Assembly: GCF_019175385.1 (NCBI RefSeq)
Contig: NC_083341.1
Span: forward strand, 16,748,203-16,812,202
Source of the DNA: Lycium barbarum
Taxonomy: Eukaryota; Streptophyta; Magnoliopsida; Solanales; Solanaceae
Length of the DNA stretch: 64,000 nucleotides
Reading direction: 5' to 3'
Under the pieces are notes generated by a model that was not told the DNA's origin, searched no databases, and saw only the letters and a program-made list of their open reading frames with translations. Positions 10,650 to 23,351 of the stretch are shown piece after piece; position 1 is the stretch's first letter; the number at the start of each line of letters is the position of its first letter. The position numbers were made by a program, and so were the translations under genes.

Positions 10650-12313
10650 ATATTACATACATCATAACATAGATCAATATATTTCATCATTATCATTGTC
10701 ATCACATACATGTCATAAGAGTATCATAACCTTTCATTAATGCACACATTTAAATTCAAAGACAATCTATGAAAATCACATCATATTCGTAGAACGAATT
10801 TCGTACAAATATCGTATGATAGTCTTTATAATCTTTTCGGCTTAAGCTCATCATTACCATTATCGTTTCTATAGCATATCTCTCACTTTTATCTCATATG
10901 AAATCTTCTATGAACGTAGACTCGTAACTTTGCGGAACATTGGTCATAGGACATGCATTAATGCTCATGGACAATCTATAACAATGTCGGGGTGACATAA
11001 GGTCGAGAACCCCCGAGGCCATTATGGAGCATTCATAAGAATTATGCTTCACCTTGAAGGAATTAACATATAAGGTGAGTGTAGTCAATGAACAATAGCA
11101 ATGGATTGTAATATCGACCACTAGCCTTGTCGAACCGTGATATTATAGGCCTTAGTATCTTTAGACTTAGACTCATCATCATCGTTACAACATTCGTAAC
11201 ATACCTCTTATTTTATCCCATATGGCTATTCATGAACATAGGCTCTTAGTTTTCCGGAAAGTAGGAAAGTCATGGAGAGGTAAGGAAAATACTATCATAG
11301 GAATCATATAAGGATCATTAACTTCGTAGGAATATCATATCATGAGCTTTATTACTTCTAGACTTGGATTCATCATCAACATCGTCATGATCATAACGTG
11401 TCTCTTTTCTTTATCTTGTGATGCTCTTTATAATCGTAGACTCATAGTTTTGGATACTTAGGAAAATCATGAAGAAGGAAGGAATATCACATCATAGGAT
11501 TCATGCCTTAGAAATAAGGGACTAGCCTTACATACCTTTGTCGTTTAGCTATTCTATTGCTTGTTCGTTCTCTTTCAATGCTCACGTCTCTACCTTCAAG
11601 ATAATTCACCTGAACGTTAGCTAATCAACTACAAGAACGTGTTACTATTCCTAGGGAAAATTGAGCAGCACTTCCTTTGTTTATACTACTTTTCCCACGT
11701 TTCATTTCAACTCCCAAACGTTCACAACAGTACTCACAATATCGTATCAACAATCGTCATTTATCCACATTTACTACATTCCACCATTTTTCTCCAATTT
11801 CCCTACATTTATTGGTTTTAGCTCATCATCACGTTTTCTCATACATAATACTTATTTCATGGTCTAAACGTCATTTATAACATATTTATACTCACAACAC
11901 ACCAACACTTATAATTCAATCCAACTATCATCCAACTATGGCACTATTCACATTTTATGACCCGCTTACTACACTCTTCTATAATCTAAGTGTTACAACG
12001 TATAAATACTTCAATCATCATGAGAAAGTCATAAAACATACCTTAGATATGGGTTGAACAAGCTTTGAGTGGAGTTACTCCTCTTGTACAAAAACCCTAC
12101 TTCACCTTCCTTGGGCTTTTCTTGATTAGATGAGCTTTGACTAGGTTCATACACTTAGGTTCATGGATTTGGTGTTATTGATCGTGGATTTCCCTTGAAT
12201 TATCTTGTGGATGAATGTTAGAGAGGGTTCTAGAGGTTTCTATGTCAAAAATGGTGAAAATATGATTTTTGGTCGAGCATGGTCTATTTAAAGTGGTCCA
12301 GAAAATTCTGGAT

Positions 12314-12356
12314 CGACACAATATGCGGCACGCTTTGCGAGCCGCATGTTGTGTCG
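12314..12356. promoter_or_regulatory. U3 palindrome (unit 2)
   Basis: Arms at 12314-12329 and 12341-12356, one mismatch, with a loop much shorter than in unit 1: 11 bases rather than 32. Confidence 0.65.
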
Positions 12357-12965
12357 CAAAGATTTCCAGTTGACCAACTCTCACTGGTACACTTTGCAGT
12401 GGATCTGCGTGGCCGCATGTCGTGTTTGCGGCCCGCATGTTGCGCCGCAAAGTGCGCGAAACTGTCTGTCGTAGAATGACCATAACCTTTGATCCCGACA
12501 TGCTGTGAGGGCCCACTACCTATGGTTGGAAAGCTATTTTAATTATCTACAACTTTCATTATTGGTGTTTTTCCCAATTCAAACTTTATAATAACGGTTT
12601 TGCCCCTCCAAATCAGATCATCCGAAAAAGTTTCCTTAACTCGCTCTTTTGGTTGGCTTATGCCCATATTTGGTTCATGGGTCCTTCTTGAAACTTACTT
12701 GACACTTCATTACCAAAATAAGGGACATTATAATTCTTCTCCAAAATGTCATTAAGACATCATTAATTCAATACTCGTAATTCTTGCCCGACACACAACA
12801 TATACCTTGCTTTCCTTAACAACTTTCGTCTCCTACCTTAAATGTCCTTGAAATCTCATTTAGAATCATTAAATATTATTTCTTACTAGTCAAAACATCG
12901 TATGCATCATGCCCTTCGTCGGTCAATTCACTGTGCATGAACGAAAAACTTTCCAAGGTGTAACA

Positions 12966-13894
12966 TAAATTTATTTTGGCAGGTTTTTATATCAATTAGA
13001 GAAATCTGACAACGAAAGCAAGTTTATTCTTTTTTTACCTACTTATTAGTAGGGGTGTTCATGGTTCAGTTTGGGTTGGTTTTAGATTAAAACCAAAACC
13101 AAATCATTCTAGTCGATTTTTAAAATTCTTCAAACCAAATCAAATACATATCCATCGATTTGGTTGTAGTACGTTTAGTTTGGTTTGGGTCAATTTTTTG
13201 GTTTTAAGGAAAACTAATGTTATTTCCCTCTTACATGTTTTTTTCCTACAATTAGGAGAGAATTTTCTATCATTTTTCAACTTATAATTCGTTATTACCT
13301 TTTATTGTGATAGCTATAATATTTTTGAATTATGGAGAAAATGTCTTAGGATTTTTAAGTTTTTAATTAAGTGAATAAATTTTATAAGAAATACAAAAAA
13401 TAAATATAGGTAAACTTCACAGTTGTTTCTTTGAACAAACGAGTTTGAATTCATGGATTTGTTTTTAGAAATGGATTTAAGGTATACAGTTCTTTAACCT
13501 ATTAGAGATAAATAAGTTTTTTTATTGCAAAAGAATACAAATTATTTAAAAGTATTTATAAAGAATAATATATGTATCTATATAATCATAAAAATTATGT
13601 TTAAAATTTATCGGTTTGGTTCGTTTTTTCTTCGGTTTGCTTTTAGTAAAACCAAAATCAAACCAAATATGATCGGTTTTTTAAAATTTAAAACCAAACC
13701 CAAATAATTATCGGTTTATTTAATCAGTTTGGTTTGGTTTTCGGTTTGGATGGTTTTTAACCAAACCGTGAACCCCCCTACTTATTAGTATGCTCTAGCA
13801 AATTTCATTTTTTTATTGTATCGTTTAGGTTCTTTCGATGTTGTTCATGACGTCGGATGCCGGTCACGTCTAGGGTGGGTTTTGGGGCGTGACA
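12966..13894 (+). mobile_element. Older LTR end E (unit 2)
   Basis: Counterpart of 3348-4275; ends GGGTTTTGGGGCGTGACA at 13894. Confidence 0.5.
13051..13779. mobile_element. MULE-like MITE (unit 2)
   Basis: Copy of 3433-4160 with the same 10-bp flanks ACTTATTAGT (13041-13050, 13780-13789), showing that it inserted before the tandem duplication. Confidence 0.82.
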
Positions 13895-14925
13895 ATGATG
13901 TGGATATCCACCTAGATAAATATTATCTGACCTAATTTACCCATTTTAACTTCAACTATAAACCAAAAATTTATCCCCAACACTCAAAATTAACCCTAAC
14001 TCATAACCAATCGACTCCCTCACACAAATGGTCACATTAACCATCAATGTGGTACTTTTTCATTCTTCAACAATAACGGAATTTCATATGTGATATTTGT
14101 ATGAGTATTCGAACCATGCATGTACTGCAACATACATATAGTTATGTGCATGTATACCTGGGCTATGCATATATTATATCACTCATATGCTACATAAAGT
14201 TAAAACAGCATATACAATATGTACCTAACAATATACTAGAGTATACAATATTCACATATATCTAGTTAAGCAAAATGCTATTAGACACGAGCTTGTATTA
14301 CTTTAGTTTGACATAGACTTGAATCTGCTGCTGTATGTTCTAATGAATATTTTAATGAAATTTGATTTACATTATATATGTTCTTTAACAAAATTATATC
14401 TACACATTCTTATGCAAGCTTATTTAATCCGAATCCACCGATTAATTTCTTAAAATATGCACTGTTTTCGTCAGTTGTAAGCAACCACAAATGGAATTGG
14501 ACTTGGGCAATGATTTTTTGATCAATTGGTTCTGAATATTTTTTGATTTATAAAATCTTTTACATAGAAAATATATCTATAGACATACTTTATTGAAAAT
14601 AATCTAACAATACAAATAAACATAAATGTAAAAGATTTTATTATCCAAGTTAGTCAATATTTAATTTCTCTTTAATTCAGCAACATATGATATTTGTGAG
14701 CATCAAAACTAATATGAATATAACCATTTAATGTCAAACTTCCTCAATAGTGTATACACGCGTTGTACACGGTGGAAATTATGCTGATGTGGATCCATGT
14801 AAATAAATATTATCTGACCCAATTTACTCATTTTAACTTCATTTGTAAACCTAAAATTAATCACCCAACACTCAAAATTAACCCTAACTCATAACCGATC
14901 GACTCTCTCACACAAATGGTCTGTT
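13895..14925. repeat. Dispersed repeat R1, long copy plus fragment (unit 2)
   Basis: Counterpart of 4276-5305: a long copy to about 14810, then the 140-bp fragment ending near 14925. No gene. Confidence 0.7.
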
Positions 14926-15407
14926 AAAGGGGTACGCGACGCATGAAAATCCAAATTCTGGGTATTTTTAAGCCTACGCGTAGTTTAGGTGTACAATGAA
15001 TAAAAAGTTGCAAGTTCAGGGGGTCGCGAGCCCTTTTACCTAGATTTTATGATACATTAATAGATGGATTATTCTAGTTATAATGTTAATGAACTTAAAT
15101 AAAAATATATAAATAACCTAGGTTAATAATATAAAAAGATAGGAATATTACATGTATGAAGGATTGAAAATGATAAAAGGTAGATAATATAAGGGGTGAG
15201 ATAGACATTAAACCAAGAGGGTAAAATTACAATAACTAAAAGTTTAGGAGGGATTTTAATCTTGAAAGTAAAAATTTGGGGAGGGGTAAATTGTTTTTTA
15301 CAATTTTACTGTTCATCGCATTGAGGGTTTTACTGTTCAATCGCACTGAGTGTTTAACGGTTGAATCGCGAACTGAGGGTTTTACTATTCCGATCGCCGG
15401 TATGACT

Positions 15408-16282
15408 ATGGCGGTGAAGTTGTCGCTCATGCGGTTGATTTCTTCTCCACTCGCACCCTACATTTCTCCTTTCTACCATACTGTACGCCATCTAGGGTAA
15501 AATCATTTGTTGCTACCTTTGATTTCTATTATTTTTTAGTTGTTAATACTAGTATTATTTTTGATGTAGGTATACAATTCCTCCACCCATAAATTGGGGG
15601 GAGGGGGGGAGGGTGGGGAGTGGTACTGGAGGGGAGTGTTTTTATTGTCGAGCGGTTCGGCAAATACAGTAAGGCCCTCACTTCGAGATTACATGTATTA
15701 ATTCTTATCGCTGATAGGATCGCGTATGTGCAATCCCTCAAGGAAGAGGTTATTTCAATACAGTGTATTATTAACAAGGGTGAAACCTCGTTGTGGTTTA
15801 AGCCCTTATTTATTTCAAGGTTAGACATATTAGAATTTTGTTATTGCTTAGTATCAGAACGTTTTACTATTGTTAGTAGACTCTTGGTAATGTACTTATT
15901 ATATTCTTTGTTTGCTTTAACTGTAGGTTGTGGACCCTCTTTTGGTTTCATAGGCCATTGAGGATCCGGTGAAGAAATTAACCCAGCTTGCTCAACAAAT
16001 TACTCGCTGGGAGATGCATAAAAGGACACTCGACAAGGTTGATAAAAGCCACAAGTTGAAAGAAAAAATAGTGTTAAGCCACCCCTTTGAATTCTTTAGG
16101 GTTTTAGTGTGAGTTAATTAGCTTCAGACCGTTGATTTAGAAAGCGTTCCGAGAATGGTTTCCTTTTAATTCTGGAACCTTTGATGCTTGAGCTTGATCC
16201 CTCTGATGCACTCTTTTATTATGGATGGCTATCAACGATACTGCAAAAGGTTGGGGCTTGAAATGCCTTCGATGTGAAATAG
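15408..16282 (+). pseudogene. Stomatin-like protein pseudogene, unit 2
   Basis: Same exon pieces as the unit 1 copy: exon 1 15408-15496; exon 2 from 15570; the third piece from 15927 with the same TAG at 15951-15953; the last piece 16228-16282. It has one more G in the G-rich tract than unit 1, so exon 2 is also frameshifted. The TAG shared by both copies shows the gene was already broken before the tandem duplication. Confidence 0.85.
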
Positions 16283-16613
16283 GTATGTGGGCTAGTCTTC
16301 AAATTTTTATATCATAACAAAAAAGGCTGTGATAAATTTTTTCAATGCATGTCTCCATATCGTCTACACGCTTCAGTATACGGTAGTAATTAAAATCTCA
16401 GATTACATTCAGTTCACATTTACCTCCGACAATTTCTTACAAATGATAAAGCTCTTCCTAAATGGATTTGAATATGCACTACATAGTTCAATCATGATCT
16501 CTCACTGACATTGACATATAGGTCCTTAAGGATAAATTTTTTTTGGTGTTTTTGTTAAAATTAGATAGAGTAATCCTTTCAGCCAGCTGCAATTTAAAAA
16601 CATTTGAACAGAC

Positions 16614-17355
16614 GGGTGATGTGGATGTCCACCTAGATAAATATTATCTGACCCAGTATAAACCCAAGATTTATCCCCAACACTCAAAATTAACCCTAAC
16701 TCATAACCGATGGACTCATACTCCCTCACACAAATGGTCTCATTAACCACCGACGTGGTACTTTTTAATTCTTCAACAATAACAAAATTTCATATGTGAT
16801 ATTTGTATGAGTATTCGAACCATGCATATACTGCAACATACATATAGCTATGTGCATGTATACCTAGACTATGCATAAATTATATCACTCATATACTACA
16901 TAAAGTTAGAACACCATATATAATATAGAACACCATAGATAATATGTACCTAACAATATACTAGAGCATACAATGTTCACATATATCTAGTTAAGCAAAA
17001 TGCTATTATACGCGAGCTTGTGTTACTTTAGTTTGACATGAACTGTTTTCGTCGATTGTAAGCAACCACAAAGGGAATTGGACTTGGGCTATGATTTTTT
17101 TATTCATAAAATATTTCACATAGAAAATATATCTGTAAACATACTTTACTGAACATATTCTAACAATACAAATAAACATAAATGTAAAAGATTTTACTAT
17201 CCAAGTTAGTCAATATTTAATTTATCTTTAATTTAACAACAAATGATATTTGTGATCATCAAAACTAATATGAATATAACCCTTTAATGTCCAAATCCCT
17301 CAACAGTGTATACACGCGTTGTACACAGTGGAAATTATGCTGAAGTGAATCCACG
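16614..17355. repeat. Dispersed repeat R1, second copy (unit 2)
   Basis: Counterpart of 6994-7735 with the same missing block. Confidence 0.7.
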
Positions 17356-17359
17356 TAAC

Positions 17360-18212
17360 AACTAGTTTTAGAGAAATGGTTTCGTTATAAAGTGTCGAGG
17401 GTCAAAAATTAAAGACCACCCCCAAAGTAGTGCATTTGTGCGAATGACCCCCAATCAACTCAGCTCCTAGCACGGCCCCTTAAGGGCAGCCCAATTTGGC
17501 CTAGAATTTAGACTTGTATGGTCGATCTTTATGGGGGCCAGATTGGGCTCAATCCGGTCGATAGGCATATCCTCAATTAGCCCAATTTTTTGTAAACAAA
17601 CATAATGAATTTCAAGAAGTCTACATATGGGGCCGGATATCGTCATATCTAGATGTTCATGCCCTTTTTAGTGAAATTCAATGATAAGCAAATAATTTAA
17701 TAAGATATCATGAGTACTTTCATGAGTACGATTTATTACTTTGTTTAGCTACCGAGTTAGCTAAGTAATGCTATCATCCATCAATTTCAGGCTCTTGAAT
17801 TTTTTTTTTTATAAGTCAAATAATATTGTCAATGCTATTTTTAGTTTTAAAATAATTTTGTACTTATTGATAACGGGTACACATGCAACGAGCATGTCCA
17901 GAGACTAATGCGGATGAACGTATTAAGACGTACATACTAATATAATATCAATCGAGATATATCTTGAAAGACTATTGAGTTTGCTAGAGCTAAATAAATA
18001 TATTTCTACCTCATACTATTTTCTGATTTTATTGTGTCGAACATTTAACTTTAGGTAACATGTCAACGATATTCACACTTATATCCGATAAAAATCCATA
18101 TATATAATTGGAGATGTACACTTTTGCATGTTTGTCGGCTTCGGCAAAGTTGCATAGCCACAAAAAATGAATGATGGTTAGTCGAACATTCTTTTTGAGA
18201 AAATGATATGCG

Positions 18213-18253
<41 letters not shown>

Positions 18254-19215
18254 AGTACGTTAGCATTGTACCAATTTTTTAGTTCACCAAAACGCCCTTA
18301 ATTTTTTTTTATGCCACACACATTAACTTTTAATCTTTTACCAAACAATTTCAATTCCTCTCGCTGTCGTTTTGCTCGTACAGAACACTCCCTCAAGTTC
18401 TGACATAGCAAAGAAACTTTAAAAAGGATGAAGATCACGTTTGAGGAAATCCATTTTAGAGATGCAAAAAACTTGAAATGAAGTCCATAAATTTCTCTGA
18501 GCACTCATATCAGACGGTTAACTTGCGCAACATTTTTTTTATTGCCACAATATTCCCCTAAAACCTCGTTTCTCCTACGGAATATGCAAAAATGGTCGAA
18601 TTGATTATGAGAATTTGCCTGAACAATGGCCGAAAATATTTGGTGTGTTTACTGTTTCCATCACTGTCTTCATGTTAATGCTCTTGCCTTGCACTACGCC
18701 AAACATAAGATGTGGAAATTACACTATTAGATGAACCATGAATTGGGACTTCGGTAGTTGTTCATTTGTTCTTCCAGAGACACAGTCATACTGTTGCTAT
18801 GAACAAATAAATTTATGCATGGATATTTTAACTCATAAAGACCATAGTGTGTATTCTCTAGAAAGAACTGCACTTGGGTTGTGATGACTGAAATCTTTTG
18901 CATAATCTGAAAGTTTGTTGACTATAGCTACAACACATCATGAAGAACTTAAAACCCTTAACTATAAGTGCTCAATGCTAAGATGGAACTTTTATATGAG
19001 ACAGAAGACTTACGTCCTCTAACATCATGGTGCTACGATTTACTTTATAGCAATCATGCTTTTGAAAATGCATTAACACTATCAAAAGTATTTATATAAT
19101 CAGATAAGTTAAAAGGTAATCGCAAATAAGTTTATTAAATAACATTAATAAGACTAAAATAAATGATAACATGCTATAACAAATTAAATTGCAATGTATA
19201 TGACTTAAGTACAAT
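17360..19215. other. Non-coding stretch of unit 2
   Basis: Counterpart of 7741-9580, no gene. Contains TA repeats 18214-18248, about twice as long as in unit 1. Confidence 0.6.
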
Positions 19216-19304
19216 AAACTAGAATAGATAAGAAGAAGAAAATGGATAAAATGATGTCAAGAAGAGATAGATTTTTAAAGACCCCATCTTTTACTTATTA
19301 CTTA

Positions 19305-19544
19305 GAACCCGTTTGGATTGACTTATAAGCTGTTTTCAGTTTTTTTGAGTGTTTGACTGGCCAGCTTAAAGTCATTTTGTGCATAAAATAAGCCCAAAAA
19401 AAATAATTGGGTCAATTTGGCTTAGCTTATCTAAAGTAGCTTATAAGCTAAAAAAAATAAGTTAGCTTACCCCAACTTTTTTTTTTGGCTTATAAGCTAT
19501 TTCCAGCTTATAAGCTGCTTATTTTAAGCCCATCCAAAAGGCTC
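19305..19544. mobile_element. Tourist/Harbinger-like MITE, 240 bp
   Basis: Termini GAACCCGTTTGGATTG and (complement of the right end) GAGCCTTTTGGATGGG are inverted repeats, flanked by TTA on both sides (19302-19304, 19545-19547). The interior holds repeated AGCTTATAAGCT palindromes. It lies inside the 453 bp missing from unit 1. Confidence 0.72.
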
Positions 19545-19639
19545 TTAGACCACTTCAAAAAAGCATACACAAATTTAATTGACAAAGATGCGGCAACACT
19601 TGAGCCTAAAGATCACTTTTCTTCATGCAAGCAAAGTTG

Positions 19640-20115
19640 TGGGGAGAGTTTAATTTTCAATGTAAAAATTGGGGAGGGGCAAATAATTTTTACCTTTTTA
19701 CACTGTGGATTCAACGAGTAGCGTTACCACTTGCATTTCTGGTTTAGTTTTCATCGTATGAGGAGATTTTGTAATTTTACTTGTGTATATGTTTCACTTT
19801 ATCATCTATTAATGAAAGTGTCTTTTGCTTCATCTTGCTCAAGTTATTATAAGATACTCCAACATTAGATTGAAACATTATTGATTGTAAACTCTTTGTA
19901 ATGTACTGATAATATTTTTTGTTTGCTTTTAAATGGAGGTTCTGGACCCTATTTTGGTTTCATATGCGATTGAGGATCCAGTGAATGCATTAATCCAGCT
20001 TGCTCAAACAATTATGGGCAGCGAGGTGCGTAAAGTCGCACTCGACAAGCTCAAACAATTAGGGAGGTCTGAAGTACCTAAAATTGAAAACTCCGTCATA
20101 TATATTGAATTTTAA
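19640..20115 (+). pseudogene. Third stomatin-like protein fragment
   Basis: Upstream part (19650-19720) resembles the DNA before SLP exon 1 of the tandem units. The coding part 19933-20115 encodes VLDPILVSYAIEDPVNALIQ then LAQTIMGSEVRKVALDK, matching the SLP stretch VDPKLASYGVENP...LAQTTMRSE from memory. This copy keeps TAT where the other two have the TAG stop, so it diverged before that mutation. Exon 1 coding, the SPFH core and the C-terminus are absent, and the frame ends after unrelated residues, so it is a gene fragment. Confidence 0.75.
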
Positions 20116-20160
20116 ACTTTAAATATTAAGGGGGATATTACAAATCGGTTATGCTTTTAG

Positions 20161-20261
20161 GTAGGAGTTTTGAGAACACATCAGATATGCTTCGTTTGAC
20201 TGGAGTATCAAGTTTGACAACATTCTTTGCATTGCTTCTTAAGAATATGAAAGTTGATTGA
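20161..20261 (+). pseudogene. Possible terminal exon of an unrecognised gene
   Basis: After an acceptor-like TGCTTTTAG, an open frame encodes RSFENTSDMLRLTGVSSLTT then FFALLLKNMKVD and a TGA. The length, splice site and regular composition look exonic. I do not recognise the protein. The P/Q duplication breakpoint lies within it: only the last part recurs, near 51150. Confidence 0.3.
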
Positions 20262-20512
20262 TCTTAGGTAAAACAATTATGCGTGTTATGACTTAATTAA
20301 GTACTTGATCAAAAATTTCAATGAATATTGTAGATACAAATTAACATGGCATAAATATGCTTTAGCCTGAGAATGCTAAGAAACAAGGAGAGTTTGGTAT
20401 AGGCACATTGGAGGTTCTGCCATAATTTCTACTAAGAATCATCTTTAGTTGATTATAAGAGAAAATGTAATGATGCATTTGGGCCTTTTAAATTTAAAAA
20501 TTGTGTCACTTT

Positions 20513-20563
<51 letters not shown>

Positions 20564-20994
20564 TTGTGCTTTTATTTTTTCTTAGCTTTCTTTTTGATTT
20601 TTCCAAACTTAGCTTGCAATTTTCGCTTTGGTTTTCAGTACAATTCATTTGTGTTTACCAAGGATTGTCAAGGTACCACGATACAATAAAACTTATGCCG
20701 CCGAATTATTTTTAAAATGTGAGTAAAGAATAATAGATACCACAAATTTGATCGGACTCATTTATTTGGAAAAAAAGATGTTCTTTTGTAGTAAATTACA
20801 CATTAAATATTAAACACCTCCGGAACTTTGTTTGATGTAAATAGCTTACAATCTCTTTTTTATCATAACGGTTTGTGTTGTACGTATATAATTGAGCCTA
20901 TAAGGTTACAAAAGTCTTAAATCATATAAGATCAAAGTCTTACTATTATTACAAGTGCACGTGTCCTGCTTGATCTATTCGTTAACTCATTCTT
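20262..20994. other. No gene; TA microsatellite at 20516-20558
   Basis: AT-rich DNA with about 21 TA repeats. The TA tract is the empty site of the Helitron found in copy Q. Confidence 0.6.
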
Positions 20995-21177
20995 TTGTGG
21001 TCTTTAACTAAATTAATTGCAGGATCCCATTATGTTAAATTTATGAATGGTGTTATTTGGGCATTGCTTGAAATGTTTAGGAGGCAATTGTTTGGGAAGG
21101 TGGAGGAAGCAGGGCAGAACGGGAATATATTTAATTGGTTCGTTTACTTCAAATACTCCTTTTTCATGTGTGAATAA
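20995..21177 (+). other. Exon-like ORF, unknown
   Basis: After TTAATTGCAG at 21022 an open frame encodes SHYVKFMNGVIWALLEMFRR then QLFGKVEEAGQNGNIFNW, followed by a possible GTTCGT donor. I do not recognise it and it has no start or stop context of its own. Could be chance. Confidence 0.2.
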
Positions 21178-23093
21178 AAATGTGGAGAAAAAAAACGAAT
21201 AGTAGTGTAATGAAGAGCTTGTAAAAAGTTGGAATATATATATTTTTAAACATATTTATGAATTAGACAGTGTTCTAGCTAGAATTTGGGATTGTGAAAT
21301 ATTTTGAGAGTAAATAAAGAAAGTATTTGTTATCCTAACCATAGTTAGGATCTTTCTTTGGGTAATCAAATCTCAATAACTTTATTAACGAACAGCCAAG
21401 ACTTGTATAGCGTATAGATAGCGTAGCGGTATTTTTTTTTTCCTGCATTTCTGTTAGTTTTCGAATTTTACATAAAAAATTTAACCTTACACTTGAAATA
21501 ACACTAGACTTATGTAATATGGGCTAATCGATAACCAATCCACCAATTTATCGCCCAATTCATATTTTATCCACATGAAATATAGGCGGGTTGAAACTCA
21601 ACCCGTTTTTATTCAACCCATTTTCAACCTGCTCAAATCCAACCAAACCCACCTATCTGCCACCACTATTCGTCACAATAAAGCTCATGTCGGAGCTTTC
21701 CTTTGGTGCTTCCATTTTTCTTGTTGTCAATCTCCTCCACCTTCACGGAGGTCCCCTCGTCTCTTTTTTCTTTCTTCATTTTTAATTATAAAATCATCAT
21801 TTTCATTAACTTTAAAGTATTTAAACGTAGCGGTAAGATGTTGAAATTTATTTAGAATGATTCAAAATTTAATGTGTCTTTAAAACGATGCATATCCAAT
21901 TTTTGTAAGAGGACACATCCCTTTCATTAAAAGTCATGTTACTTATATTTCACCTCTATGAATATATCTATTCCATAGCACAACATAATCACTTCAAAAA
22001 TTTCATATTGTACCTGTTCATCTTTTCAACAGTCGCTTTTATATTCACTCTCAATTTCTATATAAGTTGTCGGGAGATTTGAGAGTACTTTTACGTAACT
22101 GCTATTGGAATACATATTAAAAGATTTCTGCATCGTTAGTTCCTCGTATCATGGGAGTAGGACGAGACTTTACCATTTGCACCTAAGTAGCAAAAAAATA
22201 TTCTAATAACACCTTCCAGAGCTTGTCTCGGACATTTCGCATACAAAATTATGTTTCCTCTTTTACTTTAAACTGTTGTACTTTGTTGAATAAGGCATCT
22301 CTAATGTTTTTCCAACAAAGGCAAGGCATAAACGTCTTTAGGAGATATTCATCAAACAGAGAAATAAGTCAACCCAGTGAACAACTTATATAACTAAACT
22401 AGTGTTTGCCGTTTTTGTGGTTAGTCTACATAAATATTGGTTAGTATGTATATGGATCGTGGTAGAAAAATCAGTTTCTGCGAGTAGAGATACATGGACA
22501 TTGCTGTGCAATATATGCTACCTAATAATAACACTAAGGGATCGTTTGGTACGAATAAAACTTAGGCAGACTTATTTTGACTTAAAAGTACTTTTACCCT
22601 AACACTACAAAAGTGCTTAAAAGTACTTAAATAAGTCAATCCAAACAGGCTCTAATACAAGGATTGTAGTGCTGAATAATTTTTTTTATCTAAATGTTTG
22701 GGTCATTGTATTAAAATTAGATATACAATGTATACCCTAAGCTTGTGTTTGATTTAATACTGTACAAAATCTTCTAAATAATTATACTTTAGAACTATAC
22801 AAAATTTTCTTTATAATTATACCGTTGAATTTTTTATTTTATTTTTTTAATTTAAAGTCACCTTCATGGTGGGGGGTTAGGCGACCCCTGTCTTGTATAT
22901 TAAAATCCAAAATGAGAATAGATGAACTCAAGGTACATGCTGCCTAACCTTTCCGAGTCTACTTAAGCCACTGGACATGCCCATTGTGCTATAATGTTTC
23001 TTCCAAGACAATGTCTTGTTAAACATGCAGAACTTATCGCCCGAAGGCTCTTTACAGTTGATGACAGTAGTACTCTCATATCTTCCTTTGGAC
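21178..23093. other. No gene recognised; MITE-like end at 22572-22655
   Basis: AT-rich. The stretch 22617-22655 (AAGTACTTAAATAAGTCAAT, then CCAAACAGGCTCTAA) resembles the termini of the MITE at 19305-19544 and may be a decayed relative. Around 21530-21650 a block of AACCCG/CAACCC-type repeats is present. Nothing else was identified. Confidence 0.4.
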
Positions 23094-23351
23094 TCACAAA
23101 AAAGTAGGTACCAACAATACATCATGTACCACATCACTGAGATTGATTTCTTTAGCCTTTTTGTTCCTTACCCGAAAGTTTGGAAAACCTGCTTTGTCCA
23201 GATTGATCAGACCTTTGACCTTTAGGGGGAGATCATCAAAATTGTTGTAAAGCTTGTTGGTCTGGGACGAGTGGCTCAATGAAGCAAGAGTGTCCGCCAC
23301 CTTGTTAGCTTCTCTAAAACAGTGTCGAATCGACCAAGAAGTGCCAATCAA
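23094..23351 (-). pseudogene. LINE RNase H domain fragment
   Basis: Minus-strand frame with WSIRHCFREANKVADTLASL, then FDDLPLKVKGLINLDKAGFP. This matches the C-terminal part of the RNase H domain (H-REAN--AD-LA motif with the catalytic Asp of VAD) carried by plant L1-type LINEs, and the short tail after it. The reverse transcriptase part is not found nearby. A 5'-truncated or eroded insertion is likely. Confidence 0.75.

Larger units (their letters stand above)
9797..12965 (-). mobile_element. 5' LTR of element D, unit 2 (less deleted copy)
   Basis: Minus-strand LTR from 12965 (TGTTACACCTT) to 9797. It keeps the segment 11655-12283 missing from unit 1. That segment contains the presumed transcribed leader part of the LTR, with similarity to 24620-25290 in element A. 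Confidence 0.85.
9593..19681. repeat. Large tandem duplication, unit 2
   Basis: Second, longer head-to-tail copy of the 600-9592 unit. It keeps the LTR segment 11655-12283 and the 38-nt segment near 11183-11220 that unit 1 lacks, and has a longer TA tract (18214-18248 against 8594-8612). Unit 1 has small extras of its own, for example about 20 nt in the LTR hairpin loop. Differences elsewhere are scattered point changes. The right limit is set by the GGGGAGGGGCA string at 19671-19681, which also forms the unit1/unit2 junction. Confidence 0.88.

Noticed and set aside
12175..12516. Repeated ORFs containing MGPHSMSGSK-like or CRMLCRSRIF-like sequence in every LTR
   Set aside because: Chance frames across the GC-rich palindromic part of the LTR; they vary in length and sit in the promoter region.
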